A stretch of 64,000 bases of DNA from Beijerinckiaceae bacterium (lineage in GTDB: Bacteria > Pseudomonadota > Alphaproteobacteria > Rhizobiales > Beijerinckiaceae). The stretch is from NCBI GenBank assembly GCA_027532775.1, contig JAPZTO010000001.1, forward strand, positions 868,001 through 932,000. The letters run 5' to 3'. The translations under genes were made by a program, and so were the position numbers. Positions within the stretch are counted from its first letter, which is position 1. Each line of letters opens with the position of its first letter. The notes beneath the pieces were generated by a model that was not told the origin of the DNA, did not search any database, and was given only the letters and a program-made list of their open reading frames with translations. Below are positions 28,294-36,534 of the stretch, piece after piece.

Positions 28294-30390
28294 TTACGCA
28301 GGCTGCCGGGATTCCTCGATGCTGTAGAGCGAATCGGGGCCCATGCGCATCTCGACCCGGCGATCATGGTTGTCGATCAGGCTCGAGCGGTGACCGATGG
28401 AGATGACCGAGGTTTCCGGCAGGAGGCGCGCGATTGCGGCATAGATCGCATCCTCGAGCGGCTCGTCGAGCGCCGAGGTGGATTCGTCGAGCAGCAGCCA
28501 GTCCGGCCTGGCCAGGAGCGCGCGCGCCACGGCGAGGCGCTGCTGCTCGCCGCCCGACAGGACCTGCGACCAGTTCGCCTCCTCGTCGAGCCGTGTGACG
28601 AGGACCGGCAGGCGGACGGCCTCGAGCGCGGCGACAATCGACGCATCGTTATGCGCGCCCTCGGCAGCGGGGTAAGATACGGCGCCGCGCAAGGTGCCCA
28701 TCGGGATATAGGGCCGCTGCGGCAGCAGCATCACGCTGGCACCGGCGGGGATATCAACCGTGCCGGTGCCAAAGGGCCAGATCCCGGATATCGCGCGGAA
28801 CAACGTCGATTTGCCCGAGCCTGAAGGCCCGACCAGCAAGGTGCGCTGACCCTTGCGGAAGGTCAGGTCGCGGATGCGGGCGATGGTCCGGCCATCGGGC
28901 AAGGCCAGTTCGAGCTGTGGAATAACGAGGTCAGGGCTGGAGGCCCGGCTGGGGCGGATGGCCGTGGCATCCTGTGTTTCCCGTGCAGAATCGATCGACT
29001 GCTCGAAGCCGGTCAGGCGATCAACCACGGCTTTGTAATCGGCGATGGTCGAATAGCGGTCGATGAAGAACGAGAGCGCGGCATCGACGCGCCCGAAGGC
29101 GCTGGCCGTCTGGAACATCACCCCGAGCGTGATCTTGTCGAGGAAATAGAACGGCGCGAGGATCACGATCGGGATGACGCTGTTGGCCATGCCGTAGAAG
29201 CTCGTGAAGGCATTGAGCCATTTGGCGACGCCGATAATCTCCATGTAGTTCGTGGCCACCCTGCGGAACCGACCGCCGAGGCGCTGCTTCTCGGTGGCCT
29301 CGCCCCGGAGCAGGGCAATGGGCTCGTTGAATTCGCGCAGCCGCGCCAGGAGATAGCGGAAATCCGCCTCGTATTTCTCCTGTTCGAAATTCAGGCGGAT
29401 CAGGCGGCGCCCGATGAAATGCGCGAGGATCGTGCCGATCCCGGCATAGATGAGAGCGATCCAGAACAGCATGCCCGGCAGCTTGGTTTCTGTCCCGGGA
29501 ATGGGCAGGTTGGCCGAGAGATTCCAGAGGATGACCGAGAACGAGACCAGCGAGGAGATCTGCGCGATCATCTGGATCGTCAGGGTATAGGTGGTCTCGG
29601 TATATTTCCGGACATCCTCCTGGATGCGCTGGTCCGGGTTGTCGATGGCATGGCCGAATTGCAACGTATAATGCGTGCTCCTGTCGAGCCAGCGCCCGGA
29701 CAGGCGGTTGGTCATCCATTCGCGCCAGCGGATCTTGAAGACCGAAACCAGCACCAGTTCGATGATATTGGACAGGATGAAGACCGCAACGATCGGCATC
29801 CAGACTTCCAGCAATTGCCGCCAGAATTCCGGCTGGTTCTTGTTCTGGATGGCATCGTAGAACTCGCGATTCCACTGGTTGAGCCGCACGGTGATGCCGA
29901 CCTGCGCGAGGTTGATCACGATAATCACGCCGAGCAGGACGAAGGCGATCCAGCGTTCCGGCGCGTTCACCTTCGGGATCGGCCAGAGGCTCATCGTGCC
30001 GCGATCCGCCGTCTCGAAATAGGGATCGGCAATGGCGAAGACGCGCTTGGTGATCGGAAGCCGCGCCAGCAGGATGGCGAGAAGGCCGAAAGCAGCCGCC
30101 GTGAAGGCGGTGAGCGGCGGGACAAGCTTGAGCCAGGCGAGCCCCGTCAGCCCGCCGAGGATCACGATGGCCATCAGCACGAGATAGCCGAAACCGTAGA
30201 AAACGATGAAGAAGCGCAGATAGGCGCCGATCCCGGGTGTCGCCAGCATGCCCCCGGCAAGGACAAGTCCGGCCACCGAGACATAGAGCGGGACCTGGCC
30301 TACAAGGCCGGCGAGGTTCAGGGCGATCGCCAGGACGGACATGGCCGCAACGGCGAAGGCCAGGAGACGCTGGAGAGGATGCATCGTCAT
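28294..30390 (-). CDS. SbmA/BacA-like ABC transporter, fused permease and ATPase
   Basis: A 698-residue protein. The N-terminal half has about eight hydrophobic segments including an SbmA/BacA-like (ABC_membrane_2) core: VRLNQWNREFYDAIQNKNQPE, WMTNRLSGRWLDRSTHY, NPDQRIQEDV and the FEQEKYEADFRY block. The C-terminal ATPase has Walker A LLVGPSGSGKSTLFRAISG, signature LSGGEQQRLAVARALL and Walker B DWLLLDESTSALDE. Unlike BacA and SbmA, which lack an ATPase domain and use the proton gradient, this is the full-length YddA-type protein. Relatives carry peptides, vitamin B12 or very-long-chain lipids; the cargo is unknown here. A Lrp regulator lies upstream on the same strand. Confidence 0.9.
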   Translation of the reverse strand: MTMHPLQRLLAFAVAAMSVLAIALNLAGLVGQVPLYVSVAGLVLAGGMLATPGIGAYLRFFIVFYGFGYLVLMAIVILGGLTGLAWLKLVPPLTAFTAAAFGLLAILLARLPITKRVFAIADPYFETADRGTMSLWPIPKVNAPERWIAFVLLGVIIVINLAQVGITVRLNQWNREFYDAIQNKNQPEFWRQLLEVWMPIVAVFILSNIIELVLVSVFKIRWREWMTNRLSGRWLDRSTHYTLQFGHAIDNPDQRIQEDVRKYTETTYTLTIQMIAQISSLVSFSVILWNLSANLPIPGTETKLPGMLFWIALIYAGIGTILAHFIGRRLIRLNFEQEKYEADFRYLLARLREFNEPIALLRGEATEKQRLGGRFRRVATNYMEIIGVAKWLNAFTSFYGMANSVIPIVILAPFYFLDKITLGVMFQTASAFGRVDAALSFFIDRYSTIADYKAVVDRLTGFEQSIDSARETQDATAIRPSRASSPDLVIPQLELALPDGRTIARIRDLTFRKGQRTLLVGPSGSGKSTLFRAISGIWPFGTGTVDIPAGASVMLLPQRPYIPMGTLRGAVSYPAAEGAHNDASIVAALEAVRLPVLVTRLDEEANWSQVLSGGEQQRLAVARALLARPDWLLLDESTSALDEPLEDAIYAAIARLLPETSVISIGHRSSLIDNHDRRVEMRMGPDSLYSIEESRQPA

Positions 30391-30531
30391 CAGAAATCCC
30401 TGCGGCGCGTGGATGCGCGAGACTATCCCGCCAATCTAGACAGAATCACGGTGAAGGACAGGCTCGGGCATCGCGCGCGGACGGTAAAACCGCAAGGGTC
30501 CACAGCAGCGTCCATCACGCTCGCGTGAATT

Positions 30532-30999
30532 TCAGGGCCGCATCGCCGGCATCGGCAGGATGCGGCTGTCCTTCAGGCAGGTCAGCCCGATGGAGGAGCG
30601 GACATGCGCCACGCTTTCATGCGGCAGAAAGACCTCGTTGAGGATGCGGGCGAGGGCCGGCAGGTCCGGCACGACGAGGCGGATGAGGTAATCGGCCTCG
30701 CCAGTTACCGCGAAGGCCTCGAGTACCTCGTCGAGCCCTTCGACCAACCGCTGGAAGCGTCGGGCATTGTCCGGCGAATGCGTCGCCAAAGTCACCTGCA
30801 CGAAAGCATGGACATGGAGACCGATCGCCGCCGGATCCAGCGCGGCGTGATAGGCGCGGATCGTGCCCTCGCTCTCGAGGTGCTGGCGGCGGCGGGAACA
30901 TTGCGAGGCGGAAAGGCCGACCTTTTCCGCCAGCTCGTTGTTGGTGAGCCGCCCGTCCTGCTGCAGGGCGGCGAGAATGCGCATGTCGAACGGATCCAT
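30532..30999 (-). CDS. Lrp/AsnC family transcriptional regulator
   Basis: A 155-residue Lrp/AsnC regulator: N-terminal winged HTH (MRILAALQQDGRLTNNELAE, then SQCSRRRQHLESEGTI) and a C-terminal RAM/AsnC ligand domain (VQVTLATHSPDN, VTGEADYLIRLVVPD). It is divergent from hppD, 182 bases apart; such Lrp genes commonly control hppD in response to aromatic amino acids in this group, an inference from position. The start chosen is the ATG giving the usual N terminus; another ATG five codons upstream is possible. A terminator was not seen before the ABC exporter gene 141 bases downstream. Confidence 0.9.
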   Translation of the reverse strand: MDPFDMRILAALQQDGRLTNNELAEKVGLSASQCSRRRQHLESEGTIRAYHAALDPAAIGLHVHAFVQVTLATHSPDNARRFQRLVEGLDEVLEAFAVTGEADYLIRLVVPDLPALARILNEVFLPHESVAHVRSSIGLTCLKDSRILPMPAMRP

Positions 31000-31181
31000 G
31001 CACGGATCATGCATGTTTATCCGGATTTCCGCAAGATATGGCGGTTCAGACCGCCGGGGGAGCCGCGGAATGCGCGCCTCGTGCATGCGAACCGCGTTAT
31101 CCTCTGGATCAGGGAGGCCTGTCCTCCGCCACATCACGGGAGAGAGCCTTGGGTCCGTTTCCGCATCACGCGCCGCCTGCC
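31000..31181. promoter_or_regulatory. Divergent control region between the Lrp regulator and hppD
   Basis: This gap must hold the promoters of both genes. Near the Lrp start lies a partly symmetrical stretch ATGCACGGATCATGCAT and the short palindrome ATCCGGAT, both plausible Lrp-type sites, but no clean -35/-10 pair was identified. The assignment rests mainly on the divergent gene arrangement. Confidence 0.4.
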
Positions 31182-32264
31182 ATGATCACTCCGGACAATC
31201 CGGCCGGGACGGATGGCTTCGAATTTGTGGAATTCGCCCATCCGCAGCCGGAAAAGCTGGCGATCCTGTTCCAGCAGATGGGTTACAAGCCGGTTGCCCG
31301 GCACAAGAAGAAGGCGATCACGATCTATCGCCAGGGCGACATCAACTACGTGCTCAATGCCGAGCCGTCCTCCTTCGCCGCGCGCTTCGTGGCCGAGCAT
31401 GGCCCCTGCGCCCCCTCGATGGGCTGGCGCGTGGTGGATGCGCAGCACGCTTTCGCCCATGCGGTGAGCCTCGGTGCCGAGCCCTATGAAGGCGCGGACA
31501 AGACCTTCGACGTGCCGGCCATCAAGGGCATTGGCGGGTCGATCCTCTATTTCGTGGACACCTATGGCGCGAAGGGTTCGCTCTATTCGCACCCGGATTT
31601 CACCTGGCTCGGCCCGGTCGATCCGAAACCGGAGGGCCACGGTTTCTACTATCTCGACCACCTGACCCATAACGTGTTCCGCGGGAACATGGACAAGTGG
31701 TCGAATTTCTACATCAACCTGTTCAATTTCCGGCAGATCCGCTTCTTCGACATCGAAGGCAAGCTGACCGGCCTGTTCTCGCGGGCGCTGACCTCGCCTT
31801 GCGGCCGGATCCGCATCCCGATCAACGAGAGCGCCGACGAGCATTCGCAGATCGAGGAATATCTGAAGAAATACAAGGGCGAGGGCATCCAGCATATCGC
31901 GGTTGCGACCGAGGATATCTACCGCTCGACCGATCTTCTGGCCGAGAACGGCATCCGCTTCATGCCGGGCCCGCCGGATACCTATTACGAGAAGAGCCGT
32001 GAACGGGTGCATGGGCATGAAGAGCCCATCGAGGCGATGCGCAAGCACGGCATCCTGATCGACGGCGAGGGCGTGGTCGATGGTGGCATGACGCGCATCC
32101 TGCTGCAGATCTTCTCGAAAACGGTGATCGGGCCGATCTTCTTCGAATTCATCCAGCGCAAGGGCGATGACGGGTTCGGCGAGGGCAATTTCCGCGCCCT
32201 GTTCGAATCGATCGAGGAAGACCAGATCCGCCGCGGCGTGCTGAAGGTGCAGGCGGCCGAATAA
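31182..32264 (+). CDS. hppD: 4-Hydroxyphenylpyruvate dioxygenase
   Basis: HppD (360 residues) is the Fe(II) enzyme that turns 4-hydroxyphenylpyruvate, from tyrosine, into homogentisate. It has the two-domain vicinal-oxygen-chelate fold. Iron ligands are visible as the first His in FYYLDHLTHNVFRG, the second in GIQHIAVATEDIY and the Glu in IFFEFIQRKGDDGFGEGNF, which is the conserved C-terminal signature. The ATG follows a long open frame and was chosen from family N termini. maiA lies 105 bases downstream; homogentisate dioxygenase and fumarylacetoacetase are not in the window. Confidence 0.96.
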   Translation: MITPDNPAGTDGFEFVEFAHPQPEKLAILFQQMGYKPVARHKKKAITIYRQGDINYVLNAEPSSFAARFVAEHGPCAPSMGWRVVDAQHAFAHAVSLGAEPYEGADKTFDVPAIKGIGGSILYFVDTYGAKGSLYSHPDFTWLGPVDPKPEGHGFYYLDHLTHNVFRGNMDKWSNFYINLFNFRQIRFFDIEGKLTGLFSRALTSPCGRIRIPINESADEHSQIEEYLKKYKGEGIQHIAVATEDIYRSTDLLAENGIRFMPGPPDTYYEKSRERVHGHEEPIEAMRKHGILIDGEGVVDGGMTRILLQIFSKTVIGPIFFEFIQRKGDDGFGEGNFRALFESIEEDQIRRGVLKVQAAE

Positions 32265-32369
32265 CCCATCGATCCGGGCAGACGGGGCGGGTTTTGCCCG
32301 TTCCGTTGCCTCACTTGATTTTCCGCGCCCGAAGACGGCACCCTGCCGGCGGACAGGACGGGGACCGCC

Positions 32370-33014
32370 ATGGCACTCACGCTTTATACCTATTACCGCT
32401 CTTCCGCCGCCTATCGCGTGCGAATCGCGCTCGGGCTGAAGGGGATCGCGGCCGAGCCGCGCTTCATCCATCTCGTGCGGAATGGCGGCGAGCAGAAGAG
32501 CGAGGCCTTCCGCCGCATCAACCCGAATGCCACGGTGCCGGCCCTCGTCACGGAGGAGGGCGCAGCCATCGTCCAGAGCCTCGCGATCCTGGAATATCTC
32601 GAGGAGATCCGGCCGCAGCCGACGCTCCTGCCGGGCAATGCGCTCGCGAGGGCGCAGATCCGCGCGGCGGCGCAGGTCATTGCCTGCGATATCCATCCGG
32701 TGAACAATTCGCGTGTGGGGGCCTTTCTCAAGGCGGAATTCGGCCGCAGCCAGGAGGATGTGATCGCCTGGATGCACCATTGGATGCGGAACGGCCTGCT
32801 GGCCTACCAGGCGCTTCTCCCGGAAGGAACGCGGTTCTCCTTCGGCGATACGCCGACGCTCGCCGATTGCTGCCTCGTGCCGCAGCTTTACAATCTGAGC
32901 CGGTGGAACGCGCCGTCTGACGGGCTGGACCGGCTGCTGGCCATCGAGGCGGCATGCCTCGCCCTGCCGGCCTTCGAGGCCGCGCGGCCGGAAAACCAGC
33001 CCGATTTCGAATAG
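32370..33014 (+). CDS. maiA: Maleylacetoacetate isomerase (zeta-class GST)
   Basis: A 214-residue zeta-class glutathione transferase that isomerises maleylacetoacetate to fumarylacetoacetate in tyrosine breakdown. The N-terminal thioredoxin fold has TYYRSSAAYRVRIALGLKG, with the active-site serine pair, and NPNATVPALV and IVQSLAILEYLEE for glutathione binding; the C-terminal domain has VGAFLKAEFG and SFGDTPTLADCCLVPQLYN. Length is typical. It lies after hppD, consistent with one aromatic catabolic transcript. Confidence 0.93.
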   Translation: MALTLYTYYRSSAAYRVRIALGLKGIAAEPRFIHLVRNGGEQKSEAFRRINPNATVPALVTEEGAAIVQSLAILEYLEEIRPQPTLLPGNALARAQIRAAAQVIACDIHPVNNSRVGAFLKAEFGRSQEDVIAWMHHWMRNGLLAYQALLPEGTRFSFGDTPTLADCCLVPQLYNLSRWNAPSDGLDRLLAIEAACLALPAFEAARPENQPDFE

Positions 33015-33030
33015 GCCGCCAACCCTTCGC

Positions 33031-33744
33031 CTATAGCCGGGTTGCCGCGAGACCTTTCATCAGGATCGGCCCCGTGGGCTTGCCCGTCGGCGAGCCGCCC
33101 TGCGGCTCGAGCGTGATCTCGAACAGATGGCCGACCTGCGCCGGCGAGAGCCCCCTGAGTTCCAGCTTGATCGTGCGGGCGCGATCCATCCGCGCGAGCG
33201 AAACCGGGCCCTGCTCGCGGGTCTGCAACGTCCAGACCTCGAGAACCCGGCCATCGGGGACGGGAATCGTGTCGAGCGGAATGAGCTGGACGGTCCCGTT
33301 GGCATAGGCATGGACCACAGCTGCCGCCCGGCCATCCGGCGCCGAGAGAACCGCGACGAGTTGCGGCGCTTCCGGTCCGGCGGCGATGCGCATCAACAGG
33401 GCGATGCCGAACACGAGCGAGGCCAAGGTGCCGGCGAGCCCGAGCGGGCGCCAGAGACGGAGCGAATCCCAGAAACTGGCCAGCCCGGGCCGTTCGCGCT
33501 GTGCGGCGCGATCCGCCCTGAAGGCAAGGCGGCTGGCCTCGATGCGTGACCAGAGTTCGGGCGAAGGGGTCAGTTCCGGTGCGCTGGCATCCAGCCCGGC
33601 AAAGTGCCGCTGCCATTCCGCCACCGCTTCGGCAAAGGCCGGGTCGCGCTGGATGCGCCGCTGGAGTGCCGCCCGCTCGCCACGGTCCAGCACGCCGAGC
33701 ACGAATTCTCCCGCAAGGGCCATGTCATCCCGCGAGAGACTCAT
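33031..33744 (-). CDS. Anti-sigma factor (RskA-like)
   Basis: A 237-residue membrane protein: an N-terminal cytoplasmic anti-sigma part (DDMALAGEFVLGVLDRGERA, AVAEWQRHFAGLD), one membrane helix around residues 100-120 (PLGLAGTLASLVFGIALLM) and an extracytoplasmic RskA-like domain (VPDGRVLEVWTLQTREQGP, then LEPQGGSPTGKPTGPI at the end). It would hold the adjacent ECF sigma factor until a periplasmic signal. The ATG chosen overlaps the sigma-factor stop by four bases, so the two are coupled. No zinc-binding HxxxCxxC is seen, so it is not of the ZAS type. Confidence 0.9.
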   Translation of the reverse strand: MSLSRDDMALAGEFVLGVLDRGERAALQRRIQRDPAFAEAVAEWQRHFAGLDASAPELTPSPELWSRIEASRLAFRADRAAQRERPGLASFWDSLRLWRPLGLAGTLASLVFGIALLMRIAAGPEAPQLVAVLSAPDGRAAAVVHAYANGTVQLIPLDTIPVPDGRVLEVWTLQTREQGPVSLARMDRARTIKLELRGLSPAQVGHLFEITLEPQGGSPTGKPTGPILMKGLAATRL

Positions 33745-34292
33745 CCGAGACACTCCTTCAGCGCGAGCAGCGACCGCCGGATCCGGCTCTTGATGGTGCC
33801 GAGCGGGATCCGCAACCGTTCGGCGATCTCGCCATGGCTCAGCCCCTCGACATAGGCGAGGACCACGGCATGGCGCGCCGCCGTCTCGAGACGGTCCAGG
33901 CAATGCCTGAGCGCCTCGGCTTCGGACAGGCGCCCGACGGCCTCCTCGGGGTTCTCGTCTTCGGAGGCGATGTCGAGGGGTTCAAGGGAATCGGTCAGTT
34001 CCGTCCGGGCCTCGCCGCGCAGGATGTTCAGCGCGCGGTTTCGGACGATCGTGTGGATCCAGCCGCGCGGGCTGCCAAGCCGGGCATCATAGCTGGCCGC
34101 GCGGTTCCAGATGCTGACAAAGGCATCATGGACGGCCTCCTCCGCGAGGGACCGGCGTTTCAGGATTCGCAGCGCGATGCCCAGCATCCGGCCAGCCTCC
34201 GCCTCGTACAGGCGCCGGAATGCATCGGCCCGGCCTTGCGCGATGTCACGCAGGCAGGTTGCCAGATCGGTTCCGACAGGGTCGTTCGTCAT
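33741..34292 (-). CDS. ECF-family RNA polymerase sigma factor
   Basis: A 183-residue sigma factor with region 2 (AFRRLYEAEAGRMLGIALRI, AEEAVHDAFVSIWNRAASYD) and region 4 (LDRLETAARHAVVLAYVEGL, then HGEIAERLRIPLGTIKSRI). It resembles SigK-like sigma factors paired with RskA-type anti-sigma factors. The ATG preferred has a GAGGACGAG Shine-Dalgarno sequence; an ATG 8 codons upstream has none. The target promoters are unknown; no self-promoter could be firmly recognised. The gene is divergent from nasT. Confidence 0.92.
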   Translation of the reverse strand: MTNDPVGTDLATCLRDIAQGRADAFRRLYEAEAGRMLGIALRILKRRSLAEEAVHDAFVSIWNRAASYDARLGSPRGWIHTIVRNRALNILRGEARTELTDSLEPLDIASEDENPEEAVGRLSEAEALRHCLDRLETAARHAVVLAYVEGLSHGEIAERLRIPLGTIKSRIRRSLLALKECLG

Positions 34293-34465
34293 CTCGTCCT
34301 CGGCTTGGGCCGACATTGGGAATACACCCGGGAAGGCCCGGCGGATGCAGGCATAAGACGCGTTCGCGCAACCAAAGGGAAGAACGTCCCGGCAAATTTT
34401 CGGTTGATCCCCCAGCGATCCATGCCACCATATCGCACTGCACCATCTGGAAGGCCCTTTCGCGC

Positions 34466-35068
34466 GTGATCCCGGCTGCCAAGCTTTCCGTCCTGATTAT
34501 CGACGAGAACCGGGTGCGCGCTGCGATCATCGAAGCGGGTCTGCGCGAAGCCGGGCACGAGAGAGTGACCATCCTCTCCGACATGCAGGGGCTGATGCGC
34601 CAGATCGTCGAGCTGTCGCCAGATGTGATCGTGATCGATCTCGAAAACCCGAACCGGGACCGGCTGGAGCATCTGCTCCAGATGAGCCGCGTTGTGGACA
34701 AGCCGATCGCGATGTTCGTCGACCAGTCCGACAGCAGCATGATGGAAGCGGCGATCGAGGCCGGCGTTTCGGCCTATGTGGTGGATGGCCTCCGGCAGGA
34801 CCGGGTGAAAGCGATCATGGACATGGCCATTGCCCGGTTCAATGCCTATTCCCGGCTTCGGTCGGAACTGGAAGGCACGCGTCAGGCGCTGGAAGACCGC
34901 AAGGCCGTGGACCGGGCGAAGGCCATCCTGATGAAGACACGCGGCATGAGCGAGGACGAGGCGCATCACCTGCTCCGGCGGACCGCCATGCGCGAGAACC
35001 GCCGCATGGGCGATGTCGCCCGCGCGCTGATCGGCAGCGCGTCCCTGATCCTGGGAGATCGCGAATGA
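34466..35068 (+). CDS. nasT: ANTAR-domain response regulator NasT
   Basis: A 200-residue protein with an N-terminal receiver-like domain (LSVLIIDENRVRAAII, Asp in DVIVIDLENPNRD) and a C-terminal ANTAR RNA-binding domain (RKAVDRAKAILMKTRGMSED, then AHHLLRRTAMRENRRMGDVA). NasT binds two-hairpin leader RNAs and prevents termination in nitrate assimilation operons; NasS holds it when nitrate is absent. The start is a GTG, since no ATG gives the receiver domain's beginning. The stop overlaps the nasS ATG by 4 bases. The predicted RNA target is upstream of nrtA. Confidence 0.9.
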   Translation: MIPAAKLSVLIIDENRVRAAIIEAGLREAGHERVTILSDMQGLMRQIVELSPDVIVIDLENPNRDRLEHLLQMSRVVDKPIAMFVDQSDSSMMEAAIEAGVSAYVVDGLRQDRVKAIMDMAIARFNAYSRLRSELEGTRQALEDRKAVDRAKAILMKTRGMSEDEAHHLLRRTAMRENRRMGDVARALIGSASLILGDRE

Positions 35069-36228
35069 AGGCCCCCATCCGCCTCGGCTTCATCCCGCTG
35101 ATCGACGCCTCGATTCCCATCGTGGCCGCCGACAAGGGCTTCGCTGCCGCCGAGGGGCTTGAGATCGAACTCGTCCGCGAGACCTCCTGGGCCAATATCC
35201 GCGACCGGCTGGCGATCGGCCATTTCGATGCTGCGCATATGCTGGCGCCGATGCCGGTGGCGGCCGCCCTCGGCCTGACGCCGCTGGACGTGCCCGTGGT
35301 CGCCGCCATGACGCTCGGCGTCGGCGGCAATGCCACCACGGTGTCGGAAGCCCTCTGGCAGGCCATGCTGCGCGTGGCACCGGATGTCGTCGCCAATGAT
35401 GCGAAATCGGTCGGCCGCGCGTTGCGCCTCGCCCTGCGCACCTGGCCGGGCGGCAAGCCGACCCTCGCGGTGGTGCATCCGCATTCCTCGCACAATTACG
35501 AATTGCGCTATTGGCTCGCCGCGTCCGGTATCCAGCCCGGGCGGGATATCGAACTGGCGATCCTCGCGCCGCCGCTCATGCCCGACGCGCTGGCCAGCGG
35601 AAGCCTCGACGGGTTCAGCGCCGGCGAGCCGTGGAGCAGCCATGCCGCCCGGCGCTTCGGCGGCCGGATCATCCTCACCAAATCGGCGATCTGGCGTGAC
35701 GGGCCCGAGAAGATCCTCGGGCTGCGCGCGCCCTGGGCCAAAGCCAACCCGGATGCCGTGCAGGCGCTGCTGCGCGCCTGCCGCCGCGCGGCGACCTGGT
35801 GCGCCGACAAGTCGAATGCCGACGAGCTGATCGACATCCTCGCGGCGCCGGGCCGGCTGCACCTGCCGAAGGAGGATATTGCCGCGCCGCTGACTGGAAA
35901 GATGCTGCTGGCCGATGGAAGGCGGCACCAATTGCAGGATTTCCTCGTCTTCGGCGGCGGCGAAGCCAATGCGCCGCGGCGGGAAACGGCGATCTGGTTC
36001 CTGACGCAGATGGCGCGCTGGGGCCAGACAACCCTGTCGGACGAGGCGCGGCGCCGGGCGGAAGGCTCCTATGCGCCGGAACTCTTCGCCGAATCCGGCG
36101 GCCGGGCCGAGCCTTACCGGATGGCGCCGATCACCGGGTTGTTTGACGGCGAGGTGTTCCAGCCTGCCGATTCGGAGGCCTATCTCGCGCGGCAGATCCT
36201 GCGCGACCAGCGACAGGACCCTGCCTGA
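35065..36228 (+). CDS. nasS: Nitrate sensor NasS (CmpA/NrtA-fold protein)
   Basis: A 387-residue CmpA/NrtA-fold protein without a signal peptide: it starts directly with the ligand-binding fold IRLGFIPLIDASIPIVAADK, and continues with HPHSSHNYELRYWLAASG and FSAGEPWSSHAARRFGG. The lack of a signal peptide marks a cytoplasmic sensor, NasS, rather than the transporter-binding protein (nrtA, the next gene, has a Tat signal). NasS sequesters NasT without nitrate or nitrite and releases it when they bind. It overlaps nasT by four bases. Confidence 0.9.
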   Translation: MKAPIRLGFIPLIDASIPIVAADKGFAAAEGLEIELVRETSWANIRDRLAIGHFDAAHMLAPMPVAAALGLTPLDVPVVAAMTLGVGGNATTVSEALWQAMLRVAPDVVANDAKSVGRALRLALRTWPGGKPTLAVVHPHSSHNYELRYWLAASGIQPGRDIELAILAPPLMPDALASGSLDGFSAGEPWSSHAARRFGGRIILTKSAIWRDGPEKILGLRAPWAKANPDAVQALLRACRRAATWCADKSNADELIDILAAPGRLHLPKEDIAAPLTGKMLLADGRRHQLQDFLVFGGGEANAPRRETAIWFLTQMARWGQTTLSDEARRRAEGSYAPELFAESGGRAEPYRMAPITGLFDGEVFQPADSEAYLARQILRDQRQDPA

Positions 36229-36370
36229 TTTTTCGGCATGATGCATTGCAGCATGGCGCTTGGGCCGAAAAGGATTCCGGTGCCAACCGGGATGACTGCG
36301 CTGCATCTGGAATCCTAACAACCTGAATCCATTCCAGAATCAGTGAAAAATCGGGTTGACCGCAGGACTT
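36229..36370. promoter_or_regulatory. nasS-nrtA intergenic region with dyad elements
   Basis: This stretch upstream of the -24/-12 element holds several inverted repeats: TTTTCGGC/GCCGAAAA (36230-36237 and 36264-36271), AGGATTCC/GGAATCCT (36271-36278 and 36309-36316), and ATGCATTGCAGCAT (36239-36252). It is the position where NtrC-type enhancer sites would lie for a sigma-54 promoter, but none matches the NtrC consensus convincingly. Confidence 0.4.
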
Positions 36371-36385
36371 GGCACGAAAGGTGCT
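36370..36385 (+). promoter_or_regulatory. Sigma-54-type -24/-12 promoter of nrtA
   Basis: The sequence TTGGCACGAAAGGTGCT matches the RpoN consensus TGGCACG-N4-TTGC(A/T) at all but one of the strongly conserved bases (GTGC for TTGC). The essential GG at 36371-36372 and GC at 36383-36384 are 12 bases apart, the exact required spacing. The predicted transcript start is near 36396, right at the first hairpin of the leader. This would place nitrate uptake under general nitrogen control (NtrC). Confidence 0.8.
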
Positions 36386-36394
36386 GTCTTTGTC

Positions 36395-36497
36395 TCAAGC
36401 CAATGTCGGCTTGAAGTCAGTTTTCACCCGAACGGGTATTCGGCAACGCCGCCGGCCAGCCCTCCTCGCCTCGAGGAGATCGCTGCCGGCGGCTTTT
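36395..36497 (+). promoter_or_regulatory. NasT-responsive two-hairpin antitermination leader with intrinsic terminator
   Basis: Hairpin P1 (36395-36414): 7-bp stem TCAAGCC/GGCTTGA, loop AATGTC. Hairpin P2 (36441-36454): stem CGGC/GCCG plus one G-U pair outward, loop AACGCC. Both are hexaloops with A at position 1 and G at position 4, the ANTAR recognition signature. The terminator (36448-36497) is GCCGCCGGC/GCCGGCGGC with an inner TCCTCG/CGAGGA stem and TTTT; its 5' arm overlaps P2, so P2 and terminator exclude each other. NasT bound to P1-P2 should let RNA polymerase through into nrtA. The linker holds a small ACCCG/CGGGT hairpin. nrtA starts 38 bases after the T-run. Confidence 0.88.
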
Positions 36498-36534
36498 CAT
36501 TTCAACGGCCCCGCGCCGCCAGAGGAGAGCAAGG

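Noticed and set aside
30391-30531. Possible small gene or regulatory RNA between the Lrp gene and the ABC exporter gene
   Set aside because: No ribosome site with a credible frame and no stable hairpin with T-run were found.
34405-34410. TGATCC as the -35 box of an ECF promoter near the sigma factor gene
   Set aside because: It points toward nasT, not the sigma gene, and no matching TAAGA-like -10 follows at 16-18 bases.
36239-36316. NtrC enhancer sites upstream of nrtA
   Set aside because: Several dyads exist but none fits the NtrC consensus, so the region was listed only as a weak regulatory stretch.
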